Of a stretch of 41,595 bases of DNA, positions 17,419 through 24,346 are shown piece by piece (the first letter of the stretch is position 1; each line of letters begins with the position of its first letter). The notes under the pieces were generated by a model. That model worked only from the letters and a program-made list of their open reading frames with translations, made no database searches and was not told where the DNA came from. The position numbers and the translations under genes are program-made. Source of the DNA: a virus; IMG/VR virus record IMGVR_UViG_3300009320_000042, positions 1 to 41,595 of that record; one strand, 5' to 3'.

Positions 17419-18009
17419 TTATGCTTTTGTTACAACAATTCCTACTACTGCTTCAGATGTAGAAGAAGCAATACTTCCTGCTACTTCAATTCCTGCCATA
17501 GCAAACATAGTATTTGCAGGGAGTACTATATTTTGAGCACTTACGTCCTCAACAAATCCCGGTGCGGTGTTGTCGTCTGAATTGGTTAGCTCAGTAGTTA
17601 ACGAACCTATTTCAGTCCAAGTTCCTGCTTGGTTAGGGTCTGCTTTTAAATCTCCTGAACTGTAAAGATTAAATACATAATTAAAGTCTCCTGACGCACC
17701 CGTAATAATCTCAGCCATCTTGAAATAGATAGACTCAATTTTTACTGCGTAAGGGAAAATAATAGCTGAAGTCTGAGAAGTAGGTGATTGGATTCCTCCC
17801 CACTCTACAGTATCTCCATTAAAAGGAGCAGTACTACCTGCACCTAAGTTAATAATCTTTCCGTTGTACGAAATCTGTACAAGCTCTTTAAAATCTGCGG
17901 GAAATTCATATGCATCCCTTTGTGCATTTAGTTGAGCAGAGCCTTTGTTTTCTGTATCAACAAAAGATGCTACTCCGTGAAACTTTGTTCCTGTTGGTAT
18001 TGCTGCCAT
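17419..18009 (-). CDS. Virion surface protein with family-A N-terminal tag (196 aa)
   Basis: The first 35 residues (MAAIPTGTKFHGVASFVDT, then KGSAQLNAQRDAYEF) are shared with the proteins at 18791 and 20658. The body is unlike the others: beta-rich and Ala/Thr/Ser-rich, ending EAVVGIVVTKA. The common N terminus is probably a virion-docking or assembly tag and the body a display domain. It is 10 nt before the spike-base-like gene. Confidence 0.5.
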   Translation of the reverse strand: MAAIPTGTKFHGVASFVDTENKGSAQLNAQRDAYEFPADFKELVQISYNGKIINLGAGSTAPFNGDTVEWGGIQSPTSQTSAIIFPYAVKIESIYFKMAEIITGASGDFNYVFNLYSSGDLKADPNQAGTWTEIGSLTTELTNSDDNTAPGFVEDVSAQNIVLPANTMFAMAGIEVAGSIASSTSEAVVGIVVTKA

Positions 18010-18036
18010 TTTTTTATTTTTAAAAATTGTTATGTT

Positions 18037-18201
18037 CTATTGATAAGGGAACATTCTATTTAAGGTGTCCCTTCTTTTTCCACACCCACAGTCTCTCCCT
18101 GTGGCTTTTGATACTTTATCAACAACGCTCTTGATTCCTGTAACTCGTGTTACCTTCGCTACAGTATCTCCTAACCCTTTTGATTTAGTATTGTATTTCA
18201 T
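18037..18201 (-). CDS. Small basic protein with CGCGKRR motif
   Basis: A 54-aa protein (MKYNTKSKGLGDTVAKVTRV) with 'GIKSVVDKVSKATGRDCGCG' then KRRDTLNRMFPY. Similar small proteins occur near structural genes of Bacteroidota phages. The CxC next to KRR could bind metal or nucleic acid. A -7 element lies 5 nt upstream of the ATG, which is too close for a long leader and suggests a nearly leaderless message. Confidence 0.7.
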   Translation of the reverse strand: MKYNTKSKGLGDTVAKVTRVTGIKSVVDKVSKATGRDCGCGKRRDTLNRMFPYQ

Positions 18202-18205
18202 TATA

Positions 18206-18213
18206 CAAAGATA
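18206..18213 (-). promoter_or_regulatory. -7 promoter element
   Basis: The minus strand reads TATCTTTG just upstream of the gene at 18037-18201. Confidence 0.4.
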
Positions 18214-18219
18214 AATAAA

Positions 18220-18360
18220 TTATTTTTTACATTTACATAGCTTGTTAGGACACGAAGCTACATTAAACATAAGTTTAGATAGCAGCCAATTCCATTTACA
18301 TTGGAACTTGCACCAAACACCTTGAACCCAAAGTCCTGCTTTTACTAATAACTTTCCCAT
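18220..18360 (-). CDS. Small Cys/Lys-rich protein with hydrophobic helix
   Basis: A 46-aa protein (MGKLLVKAGLWVQGVWCKFQ, then a WNWLLSKLMFNVASCPNKLC segment) ending CKCKK. It has five cysteines and several tryptophans and looks amphipathic. It directly abuts the gene at 18361. No family is recognised. Confidence 0.55.
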   Translation of the reverse strand: MGKLLVKAGLWVQGVWCKFQCKWNWLLSKLMFNVASCPNKLCKCKK

Positions 18361-18582
18361 TTACTTTTTTATTAGCTTTCCGATGTGACCTTTTACAGAA
18401 GATGGATAGCACTTTTCACCGTGCTCATACTTCATTGAATGGTCTCCACCATAAGAATGTTTGTAAATCTTTTTAGACATTGCTTTGCTCTCGTCTCTTC
18501 TATCTTTCATAGATTGAGAGTGAGCACCTTTGTGCTTGTTTCCTAACGACTCATCGAGTCTTGAGTTATATCCTTGTTTCAT
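18361..18582 (-). CDS. Small His/Lys-rich protein
   Basis: A 73-aa, hydrophilic, basic protein (MKQGYNSRLDESLGNKHKGA) with HSYGGDHSMKYEHGEKCYPS near the middle. It is likely a minor virion component, because it lies in the run of small basic genes among tag-bearing virion proteins. Function unknown. Confidence 0.6.
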   Translation of the reverse strand: MKQGYNSRLDESLGNKHKGAHSQSMKDRRDESKAMSKKIYKHSYGGDHSMKYEHGEKCYPSSVKGHIGKLIKK

Positions 18583-18588
18583 TTTTAT

Positions 18589-18777
18589 TTATTTACTGCA
18601 GCCAAAGTTCTTGGCAAAATTTGCCATCTTAACTACATTGGGTTTATATTTATTGGTATTCTTCATTACGGTACTTGCTGCAGAACAAACGGATTTACCC
18701 GGCATATTCTTTTTTGCCCAAGCAGTAAATTTACCTGCGTTGCTTTTTTTAATTTTTATATCTCCTTTTGATTTCAT
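18589..18777 (-). CDS. Small basic protein
   Basis: A 62-aa protein (MKSKGDIKIKKSNAGKFTAW) with AKKNMPGKSVCSAASTVMKN and a C-terminal NFGCSK. It is 6 nt upstream of the His/Lys-rich gene. It shares the short aromatic-basic style of the 53-aa protein at 20497 (KICAAGIAWAKRTF), but no clear homology is visible by eye. Confidence 0.6.
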   Translation of the reverse strand: MKSKGDIKIKKSNAGKFTAWAKKNMPGKSVCSAASTVMKNTNKYKPNVVKMANFAKNFGCSK

Positions 18778-18790
18778 TATTTTTTAGTAT

Positions 18791-19285
18791 TTAAAAAACT
18801 TTTAATTCAAAATAAATAAATGCAAGATATGATGATTCATCGTAATCAACAGGTGTTCCTGACCCATCCCATACTGTAAAAATTAATCTTGTTATAGGTT
18901 GTCCTTGCCCTGTCCAAGATACAAGTCCATCAATATATTTTTTAGTAGAACCTCCATAAGTCCTTCTGCAGTTAAACGTAAAACCGTTTGGTACAGTAAT
19001 AGAGTTTGAAAAAATAAGTTGATATGTACCCGCCGCAGTTCTACTTGAGGTTATTGTTTCTCCTATAGTATTTTCAAATATAGTAACAACGGGAGCATCA
19101 GTTCCCTGTTGATACAAATAACCATTTATTACTTTACTACTTGATGAACCTGCATTAACCGTGTCTGCAATATCTTGCATTGTATATGCTTGTCTTCCCG
19201 CATTTAATTGTGCAGAACCTCTATCAAGAGTATCTACTGAGGCATCTAAGCCGTGAAATTTTGTCCCATTAGGTATTATAGCCAT
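18791..19285 (-). CDS. Virion surface protein with family-A N-terminal tag (164 aa)
   Basis: It starts MAIIPNGTKFHGLDASVDT and continues RGSAQLNAGRQAYTM, the same tag as the genes at 17419 and 20658. The body is a beta-rich domain ending 'YLAFIYFELKVF'. It has its own -7 element 22 nt upstream of the ATG. Probably a decoration or fibre protein; the function is inferred. Confidence 0.5.
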   Translation of the reverse strand: MAIIPNGTKFHGLDASVDTLDRGSAQLNAGRQAYTMQDIADTVNAGSSSSKVINGYLYQQGTDAPVVTIFENTIGETITSSRTAAGTYQLIFSNSITVPNGFTFNCRRTYGGSTKKYIDGLVSWTGQGQPITRLIFTVWDGSGTPVDYDESSYLAFIYFELKVF

Positions 19286-19307
19286 ATCTCTTCTACTTTA
19301 TTTTTTA

Positions 19308-19315
19308 CAAAGATA
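19308..19315 (-). promoter_or_regulatory. -7 promoter element for family-A gene
   Basis: The minus strand reads TATCTTTG, touching the stop codon of the upstream gene and 22 nt before the ATG at 19285. Confidence 0.45.
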
Positions 19316-19606
19316 CTAATATTTTCCTTTCCTATTTTTAGGTGAACTCTTGGTTGAGCCTCCTTTACCTGCCCATAAATTCTTACACGCCCAATATCGT
19401 GCAGTTAGTTTTGATTTAGCAGTTCCACATTTGTGTCTTGCTCTAAATGATTTACGTGCGGCTGCACTATAGTTATGTCCATAACCTTTAGCACCAAAGT
19501 GAATTAGTTTTTCCTTCCCATTCTCACAGGCTTTAACCATTCTCTTCTTTCCTGCTCTATCCGATGCAACTACTTTGTTGCATTTCATTTTACTTTTGTC
19601 TGCCAT
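19316..19606 (-). CDS. Small basic protein, DUF5754/DUF5872-like
   Basis: A 96-aa Lys-rich protein. 'ENGKEKLIHFGAKGYGHNYS' followed by 'RKSFRARHKCGTAKSKLTAR' and 'YWACKNLWAG' resembles a small family known from phages and large eukaryotic DNA viruses (hxFGxKGxx ... RxxARH ... S..YW...LW). The role is unknown, possibly DNA-associated in the virion. It lies 2 nt downstream of the family-B gene. Confidence 0.6.
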   Translation of the reverse strand: MADKSKMKCNKVVASDRAGKKRMVKACENGKEKLIHFGAKGYGHNYSAAARKSFRARHKCGTAKSKLTARYWACKNLWAGKGGSTKSSPKNRKGKY

Positions 19607-19608
19607 TG

Positions 19609-20166
19609 TTATACAGTTATAGCTCTATACATAATATAGAATGTTAGTGGTGAATTACCTTGCGTTACAGTAACACTATTGTCAGCGTCAATCTGAATAT
19701 TACCACCTTTAGGCACTACGGTGTTAATAAATATCCCACCCGGAAAACGTCCATTTTGAACTACTCCAATATATACATCAGGTTTAATGTCATTCAAAAA
19801 CCCACTTACCAACTCACCATAGCCTTGCTTGGTAGAAATGGAAATACTTAAGTTTTGATTAAAATCATATGGAGTTCCCTGAAAGTCTTTATAGTAAATT
19901 ACACTTAAAGGTTCTATTATTTCATTTGCACTTTTTGCAGAAACTAAATTAATCAACCCTCCACCATTCAATGATAGCATATCTGCTGCAGATACTGTAA
20001 CGGTCTCTGACCTTATCTCACCTGCAGGTATAGGAGTTGTTCCTGTTATACTTCCTACAGTAATATTTTTAGTTGCATCGTTATCCGACTTGTCAGTTAT
20101 GACAATTAAATCATCACTCGATGGAGTGACAATGGGATACGAACCTGTGTTGCTTATCTTACTCAT
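19609..20166 (-). CDS. Virion surface protein with family-B N-terminal tag (185 aa)
   Basis: The N terminus MSKISNTGSYPIVTPSSDDL then IVITDKSDNDATKNITV matches that of the 336-aa protein at 12928. The body is beta-rich and unlike the 12928 body. It overlaps the DUF6321-like gene by 4 nt. It is likely another docked decoration or fibre component. Confidence 0.5.
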   Translation of the reverse strand: MSKISNTGSYPIVTPSSDDLIVITDKSDNDATKNITVGSITGTTPIPAGEIRSETVTVSAADMLSLNGGGLINLVSAKSANEIIEPLSVIYYKDFQGTPYDFNQNLSISISTKQGYGELVSGFLNDIKPDVYIGVVQNGRFPGGIFINTVVPKGGNIQIDADNSVTVTQGNSPLTFYIMYRAITV

Positions 20167-20417
20167 CTCTTAGTATATTTTTTAGTTACTCTACCTGCCT
20201 TAGTATTAGCGACTACTGTTTTACCTTTGGCTCCTGCACGTTTCTTTTTTCGAGCGGTCTTTGCTCTTTCAGCTTTAGTCATTGACTTAGCTTTAGCTAA
20301 CGGCAAACATCTGTCAGGATTCTTTTTATTTTTGCTTGTACCACAAGCTCCTTTAATAGAACCATCAAGTCCTATACGAACCCATTTTTCATCTCGCCAT
20401 TTTTTAAGCTCACCCAT
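20163..20417 (-). CDS. DUF6321-like small basic protein
   Basis: An 84-aa protein. 'WRDEKWVRIGLDGSIKGACG' then 'TSKNKKNPDRCLPLAKAKSM' matches, from memory, the DUF6321 pattern of phage and prokaryotic small proteins with Cys pair CG..C and a Lys/Arg-rich tail. Its start shares TAATG with the 25-aa gene upstream, and its end overlaps the family-B gene by 4 nt. Confidence 0.65.
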   Translation of the reverse strand: MGELKKWRDEKWVRIGLDGSIKGACGTSKNKKNPDRCLPLAKAKSMTKAERAKTARKKKRAGAKGKTVVANTKAGRVTKKYTKR

Positions 20418-20494
20418 TACTTCTTTTTCTTTTTATAAGTGGTCTTTGTCTTTGATTTAGACTTTGACTTAGCTTTAGTTTTTTTTCCGTACAT
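20417..20494 (-). CDS. 25-aa lysine-rich peptide
   Basis: The ORF MYGKKTKAKSKSKSKTKTTY plus five Lys is nearly half lysine. Overlap TAATG with the next gene and 2-nt spacing from the previous one show it is part of the cistron string. It resembles a protamine-like DNA-condensing peptide, but that is only composition. Confidence 0.55.
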   Translation of the reverse strand: MYGKKTKAKSKSKSKTKTTYKKKKK

Positions 20495-20496
20495 AA

Positions 20497-20658
20497 TTAT
20501 TTCTTTTTAGCACCCTTAGCATAGTTAGGGTCTTTACAATATTTACTCGCAGCCATATTCGCATAGGCTGAAGGATATGTGTCAAAGGTACGCTTTGCCC
20601 AAGCAATCCCTGCTGCACATATCTTGTTTCCTTTCTTCTTTGTTCTTCCTTTTGCCAT
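20497..20658 (-). CDS. Small basic protein (53 aa)
   Basis: MAKGRTKKKGNKICAAGIAW, then AKRTFDTYPSAYANMAASKY and a Lys-rich end. I chose the ATG at 20658 (TAATG overlap with the upstream stop) over a longer frame from 20688 that would run into the upstream gene. Conserved-looking aromatic residues suggest a folded mini-protein. Function unknown. Confidence 0.65.
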   Translation of the reverse strand: MAKGRTKKKGNKICAAGIAWAKRTFDTYPSAYANMAASKYCKDPNYAKGAKKK

Positions 20659-21125
20659 TATGTTGCTTTTGCTTGTATTACAATCCACTGAGTACCATCA
20701 GACCAAACTGCACATCCATTATATGGTTTAGTAATTTCATATACTGCAGCTCCATCTATAGTCTCACCGGCAGGTGCAGTAATCGCAATTTTATTACTTG
20801 CACTAATTGTACCATCATTTACAAAACGAATTTTTCTAAAAGGTATATCTGTAGCACTTGGCAATATAAGTTCATATGTTCCCGGAGTACCACTTACCCA
20901 CTCAAAATCAACTACATTAACCATCTCAGTAAGAGTTTTAGAAGCTCCCGGTGAAGCAGTAACAAACAATACAGGTGAAAGCAAGTTGATTGATTCGGTG
21001 CAAGATATGCATACATCTTCAATAGTATATGCATCTCGTCCTGCATTCAACTGTGCTGAACCTTTATTAACCGTGCTTATTCCCGGAGCTACTCCGTGAA
21101 ATTTTGTTCCTTTAGGTATACTCAT
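20658..21125 (-). CDS. Virion surface protein with family-A N-terminal tag (155 aa)
   Basis: It starts MSIPKGTKFHGVAPGIST and continues KGSAQLNAGRDAYTI, the third copy of the family-A tag. The body is a beta-rich domain ending 'VWSDGTQWIVIQAKAT', a style common in phage decoration and tail domains. It follows the coiled-coil gene immediately. Confidence 0.5.
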   Translation of the reverse strand: MSIPKGTKFHGVAPGISTVNKGSAQLNAGRDAYTIEDVCISCTESINLLSPVLFVTASPGASKTLTEMVNVVDFEWVSGTPGTYELILPSATDIPFRKIRFVNDGTISASNKIAITAPAGETIDGAAVYEITKPYNGCAVWSDGTQWIVIQAKAT

Positions 21126-21353
21126 CTATGCGGGTGTTGATGGTTTAGAACCAAGAGTTTTTAATCCTGCTATTCTTGTGTTAGAGGATGTGCTACGTTT
21201 TTTCTTTCTACCTAACTCTTCCTTTAACTTTTTATTTTCAGCAGTCATCTTCTTAATAGCGTTAGCTTGTCTGTTCTTGAAGGTGATTGCATCTAACTCT
21301 TCCTGCAGGGTTTTCTTCTTATCTTTTTCCTTATCTTTTTCTTCGTCTGCCAT
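21126..21353 (-). CDS. Small charged coiled-coil protein
   Basis: A 75-aa protein: residues 1-20 are Asp/Glu/Lys-rich, then a coiled coil (QANAIKKMTAENKKLKEELG) and a basic Ser/Thr-rich tail. It is the first gene of the long minus-strand late run, starting 18 nt from the divergent -7 element. Function unknown. Confidence 0.6.
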   Translation of the reverse strand: MADEEKDKEKDKKKTLQEELDAITFKNRQANAIKKMTAENKKLKEELGRKKKRSTSSNTRIAGLKTLGSKPSTPA

Positions 21354-21360
21354 AATTAAT

Positions 21361-21378
21361 TAACTTTGTACAAAGTTA
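21361..21378. promoter_or_regulatory. Perfect 18-bp palindrome holding divergent -7 elements
   Basis: TAACTTTGTACAAAGTTA is its own reverse complement and gives TAACTTTG (TAnnTTTG) on each strand. It lies between the divergent genes at 21353 (minus) and 21400 (plus). It may be two back-to-back promoters, an operator, or both. No strong -33 TTTG is seen on either side. Confidence 0.5.
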
Positions 21379-21399
21379 CTAAATTAAATCAATTTTATT

Positions 21400-21834
21400 T
21401 TGAACAATGATTACCTTAAATATTGGAGAGTTATACGTCAGTACATCAAAGTTAAATACGGACTAACTCAATCCGACCTTGATATAATATTATTCCTGAA
21501 CTCTGAAGGATATTTTGATAAAGATAAATTCAGTGAGTTTGATAGCATCCTGTCTTGGGATGAACAAAGATTTAATAAACTACTTCGTGATGGATGGATT
21601 GAAGTGTTCAGAAAAAGAAAAGGTAAGGTGAAGGGGTTGTATATGTTGTCATACAAATCAAAAAGAGTTATAACCTCTATCTATAAAAAACTAAATGGCG
21701 AAGAGTTACCTACCTCGCCATCACAGAATCCTATGTTTCTTAAGAACGTGTCTTACTCAGACAAACAATACAGAAAAGCTATTATGAATATGAATGAGTT
21801 TATAAGACAACAACGACATCTCTCTGCTGAATAA
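21400..21834 (+). CDS. Winged-helix (MarR-like) protein, TTG start
   Basis: A 144-aa protein. 'GLTQSDLDIILFLNSEGYFD' then 'FNKLLRDGWIEVFRKRKGKV' and 'KGLYMLSYKSKRVITSIYKK' have the helix-helix-wing layout of MarR-type DNA-binding proteins. No ATG fits, and a stop lies 15 nt upstream; TTG at 21400 is the best start. It is the only plus-strand gene in the late half and sits on a divergent palindromic promoter, so it could regulate that region. Its 3' end overlaps groES by 35 nt in the convergent direction. Confidence 0.6.
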   Translation: MNNDYLKYWRVIRQYIKVKYGLTQSDLDIILFLNSEGYFDKDKFSEFDSILSWDEQRFNKLLRDGWIEVFRKRKGKVKGLYMLSYKSKRVITSIYKKLNGEELPTSPSQNPMFLKNVSYSDKQYRKAIMNMNEFIRQQRHLSAE

Positions 21835-22057
21835 TCGTACACGACTCTCCATCTATCACAAGAGTATACGCCTGTCTTGAATCGTAATATATCACATCAC
21901 CTTCTTTAATGACTGTAACATCAGAACCCGGCAAAACTACTTTGCCTTTGTGGTATCGCATATCTTTTGCGTCTTCATTAGATAATAACAATCCACTGTC
22001 TGTTGTTATTTCCTCATCAATCTTATGAATAATTAAGTTTGTTCCTATTGCTTTCAT
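21800..22057 (-). CDS. groES: Co-chaperonin GroES
   Basis: An 85-aa Cpn10. 'AIGTNLIIHKIDEEITTDSG' with LLLSNE (mobile-loop region), 'GKVVLPGSD' and the ending 'QQRDVVVVL' are GroES features. It is a little shorter than bacterial GroES (about 95 aa). It overlaps the groEL stop by 4 nt (ATGA), so the two are co-translated, in the order groEL then groES, the reverse of bacterial operons. Confidence 0.85.
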   Translation of the reverse strand: MKAIGTNLIIHKIDEEITTDSGLLLSNEDAKDMRYHKGKVVLPGSDVTVIKEGDVIYYDSRQAYTLVIDGESCTIIQQRDVVVVL

Positions 22058-23664
22058 TCTTTTGTTTCATAACTACGTGCCATAGTGACAATAGCGTTGG
22101 TTGATAAAATAGTTACTGCAACTGATACTGCATTCTGTAGAGCTTGTCTTGTTACTTTCACAGGGTCAATAACTCCAAGCGTCATTAAGTAACCGTACTT
22201 GTCTTTCTTTACATCATATCCCCACATAGAACCTTTGCAGTCACTGTAAATTTCTTCAGCATCTAAACCTGCATTATCCAATATCTGATATAATGGTGCT
22301 TTAAGTGCGTTAGCCAAAATTGCGTAAGCAATTTTTTTCGCAGAATTTTTTTCAGCATTCTGTTTCATTTCATATGTCTTGTGCATATTGAACAGAGTCA
22401 ATCCTCCACCGGGTAGTATTCCTTCCTCAAGTGCAGAGCGTACCGCACATACCGCATCATCAACTCGGTCATACAACTCTTTCTGCTCGAGGTCCGTATT
22501 TCCACCTACATACACAACACCAATTCCACCTGACAATGAAGCTATCCTTTGATTGATGAACTCTTTGTCCTCTTTACGTTTTGCATTTTTATGAGCATCC
22601 TGTAATTGAGATACTCGCTCCAATACCTCTTGACTTGATTCTTGCTCATCTTTAACGATGACCGTTGAGTCACGACTAACTATCACCTTAGCACAGTGAC
22701 CCAAATCGTTGAATGAAATCAAACTCAAATCATCGCCTGTCTTCTCACTGAAGTATGTGGCACCCACGCTTATTGCAATATCCTGCATCAGCTCGTGCTG
22801 ACGATATCCGAAGTCGGGTGGATTGATAGTACATATCTTCAGTCCATTCTTAATTACGTTAGCTGCTAATGTATTTGTTACATTGGTTGAGGTTGGTGCT
22901 ATAATTAATAGCTTCTTACCCTCTTGTATGATTGGTTTTAGAATATTCTCAATCTGTAGTATGTTATTTATCTCGGTATCACATACAAGTACATAAGTGT
23001 CTTCAAAGACACATTCGTCACGTTTTTGGTCGTTTATGAATAATGTGGATGCGTATCCTCTTTTAATCTTAATACCTTTGGTGGTCTCATAGTATGTGGA
23101 TGAGGTCTTGCTTTTCTCAACTGTCACTACACCATCTTTACCTACACTTTCGTAGACCTCCGCTATGATGCCGCCAATCTGTGCGTCATTGTTCGCTGAG
23201 ATAATGGCAACGTCACGCATTCTCTTTTCGTCTAACTTCTTGCCTTTAACTTTTAACTGCTTTGCTATCTCTTTCGTCTCACTAACTAAATGTCGTAGGA
23301 CTTCTGTTCGGTTGACACTGTCATCCATAATCTCTGTACCGGCATTGACCAATGCCTCCGCTAAAACAATAGCCGTTGTTGTTCCGTCACCTGCTGATGA
23401 TGCAGTACGGTCTGCTGCCTCCTTCATCATACGAACCGCAAGGTTCTCTACAGGGTCCATAAGTGAAATTGATTTAGCTACTGTTACACCATCCTTAGTC
23501 ACGGTGATTCCGTGTAGATGTTCAGGTGACTCAATGAGTACCGTGTTTCCTCGTGGTCCAAGAGTTGACTTGACCGCATTGGCGATTTTGTTTATACCAC
23601 TAATTAGTTTGTTACGACCTTCATCAGAAAAGTGAAGTTCTTTTGGCGTGAATCCATTTTGCAT
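22054..23664 (-). CDS. groEL: Chaperonin GroEL, phage-encoded
   Basis: A 536-aa chaperonin. ATPase motifs are intact: LGPRGN (35-40), TKDGV with Asp58 (E. coli Asp52), GDGTTTA with Asp93 (Asp87), and DRVDDAVCAVRSALEEGILP with the Asp equivalent to Asp398. The apical domain keeps GYASTLFIN, matching E. coli GYLSPYFIN with one aromatic replaced by Leu. The C terminus lacks the GGM tail (ends SYETKE). It probably folds capsid or other phage proteins together with the adjacent GroES. A copy of the 16-bp palindrome lies at about residues 218-223 (VFEDT) without disturbing the alignment. Confidence 0.95.
   Translation of the reverse strand: MQNGFTPKELHFSDEGRNKLISGINKIANAVKSTLGPRGNTVLIESPEHLHGITVTKDGVTVAKSISLMDPVENLAVRMMKEAADRTASSAGDGTTTAIVLAEALVNAGTEIMDDSVNRTEVLRHLVSETKEIAKQLKVKGKKLDEKRMRDVAIISANNDAQIGGIIAEVYESVGKDGVVTVEKSKTSSTYYETTKGIKIKRGYASTLFINDQKRDECVFEDTYVLVCDTEINNILQIENILKPIIQEGKKLLIIAPTSTNVTNTLAANVIKNGLKICTINPPDFGYRQHELMQDIAISVGATYFSEKTGDDLSLISFNDLGHCAKVIVSRDSTVIVKDEQESSQEVLERVSQLQDAHKNAKRKEDKEFINQRIASLSGGIGVVYVGGNTDLEQKELYDRVDDAVCAVRSALEEGILPGGGLTLFNMHKTYEMKQNAEKNSAKKIAYAILANALKAPLYQILDNAGLDAEEIYSDCKGSMWGYDVKKDKYGYLMTLGVIDPVKVTRQALQNAVSVAVTILSTNAIVTMARSYETKE
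22997..23012 (+). repeat. 16-bp palindrome, copy 3
   Basis: Inside groEL (minus strand gene), read as VFEDT. Confidence 0.95.
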
Positions 23665-23674
23665 ATTATATTTG
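23642..23674 (+). promoter_or_regulatory. Plus-strand promoter upstream of 48-aa gene
   Basis: TTTG at 23642-23645, a 21-nt spacer, and TATATTTG at 23667-23674 match the Bacteroidota consensus. It overlaps the start codon of groEL on the other strand and precedes the ATG at 23714. Confidence 0.6.
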
Positions 23675-23689
23675 ATTTAATTACTTTAG

Positions 23690-23697
23690 CAAAGGTA
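23690..23697 (-). promoter_or_regulatory. -7 promoter element for groEL-groES
   Basis: The minus strand reads TACCTTTG, 26 nt upstream of the groEL ATG. The -33 region is A/T-rich without a clear TTTG. Confidence 0.45.
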
Positions 23698-23713
23698 AAA
23701 AATTTTTTTTAAT

Positions 23714-23860
23714 ATGAACGATTGGCAACTCACAATACAGTTTCATTTCCCACACGATAGATTAGCACTTGGATGGGAAGTAATGCGTCCCGATAAAGAA
23801 CATAACTATTACACATTCAGAGTGTATTTATTTATAGCAACACTCACACTTGACATTTAA
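23714..23860 (+). CDS. Small conserved-type phage protein (48 aa)
   Basis: MNDWQLTIQFHFPHDRLALG, then WEVMRPDKEHNYYTFRVYLF and a hydrophobic end (IATLTLDI). The W-EV-xPDxExxYYT-x-x-LxxxTLxxDI style recurs in small proteins of Bacteroidota phages. It has a good promoter 40 nt upstream. The function is unknown. It is divergent from groEL. Confidence 0.65.
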   Translation: MNDWQLTIQFHFPHDRLALGWEVMRPDKEHNYYTFRVYLFIATLTLDI

Positions 23861-23998
23861 TGTCGACTTTTGTGTTCCCTATACTACTACTACTACCTCC
23901 TTATTAATACTATAACTCTTATATACGAGGCTCTAAACTTAACATTTCAACATATTTTAATCTAACTAACTGATTATCAATAGATTAACTAATTTAAA
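23861..23998. promoter_or_regulatory. Control block A, homologous to block B at 34.4 kb
   Basis: Non-coding. It contains TTATATACGAG at 23919-23929, TTAACAT starting at 23939 and TGATTATCAA at 23971-23980, followed by the iterons at 23999. The same elements occur in the same order upstream of the primase-helicase. See the finding on twin iteron loci. Confidence 0.6.
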
Positions 23999-24051
23999 GT
24001 CAACATAAAGTTAACATAAGGTCAACATAATTAAATAATAGTCAGCATAAT
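23999..24051 (+). repeat. 11-bp iterons (3 tandem plus 1)
   Basis: Units are GTCAACATAAA (23999), GTTAACATAAG (24010), GTCAACATAAT (24021) and GTCAGCATAAT (24041). The tandem spacing of 11 bp is about one helical turn. They lie upstream of the terminator of the convergent 67-aa gene. Confidence 0.8.
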
Positions 24052-24059
24052 ATGGATAT

Positions 24060-24085
24060 AAAAAAAGGGAACCGAGAGGCTCCCT
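24060..24085 (-). terminator. Rho-independent terminator of 67-aa gene
   Basis: On the minus strand AGGGAGCC, loop TCTC and GGTTCCCT form an 8-bp stem (one G-U), followed by six T. Confidence 0.8.
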
Positions 24086-24126
24086 TCTTCAATCAAACAT
24101 CAAACACTATAAATTAATAGACACAC

Positions 24127-24330
24127 TTATAGTTTCTTAAAGAGGTCAATGTTAGCATTGGCTAATTCATTTCCCTCAGCAATCATTCGAACCTTCTTAG
24201 CTCTCTTGATTGAGTTCTTCATATTGATGAGTTTAGTCAAACCCATCTCAGGCTCAGGTGCGTTATTGATTAAACGACCATCCTTCATATCGTAACCCAT
24301 CATTGATGGTGGTATATTGAAATGCTTCAT
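24127..24330 (-). CDS. Small protein (67 aa), monocistronic
   Basis: MKHFNIPPSMMGYDMKDGRL, then a middle of Asn/Pro/Glu and a helical Lys-rich end. It has its own -7 element 17 nt upstream and its own terminator downstream, so it is a self-contained minus-strand transcript inside the plus-strand early region. Function unknown. It might be an early regulator or moron-type gene. Confidence 0.65.
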   Translation of the reverse strand: MKHFNIPPSMMGYDMKDGRLINNAPEPEMGLTKLINMKNSIKRAKKVRMIAEGNELANANIDLFKKL

Positions 24331-24346
24331 AATAAATATCTTTCTA

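Noticed and set aside
23165-23635. Long antisense frame opposite groEL
   Set aside because: Shadow of a strongly coding gene; no start signals.
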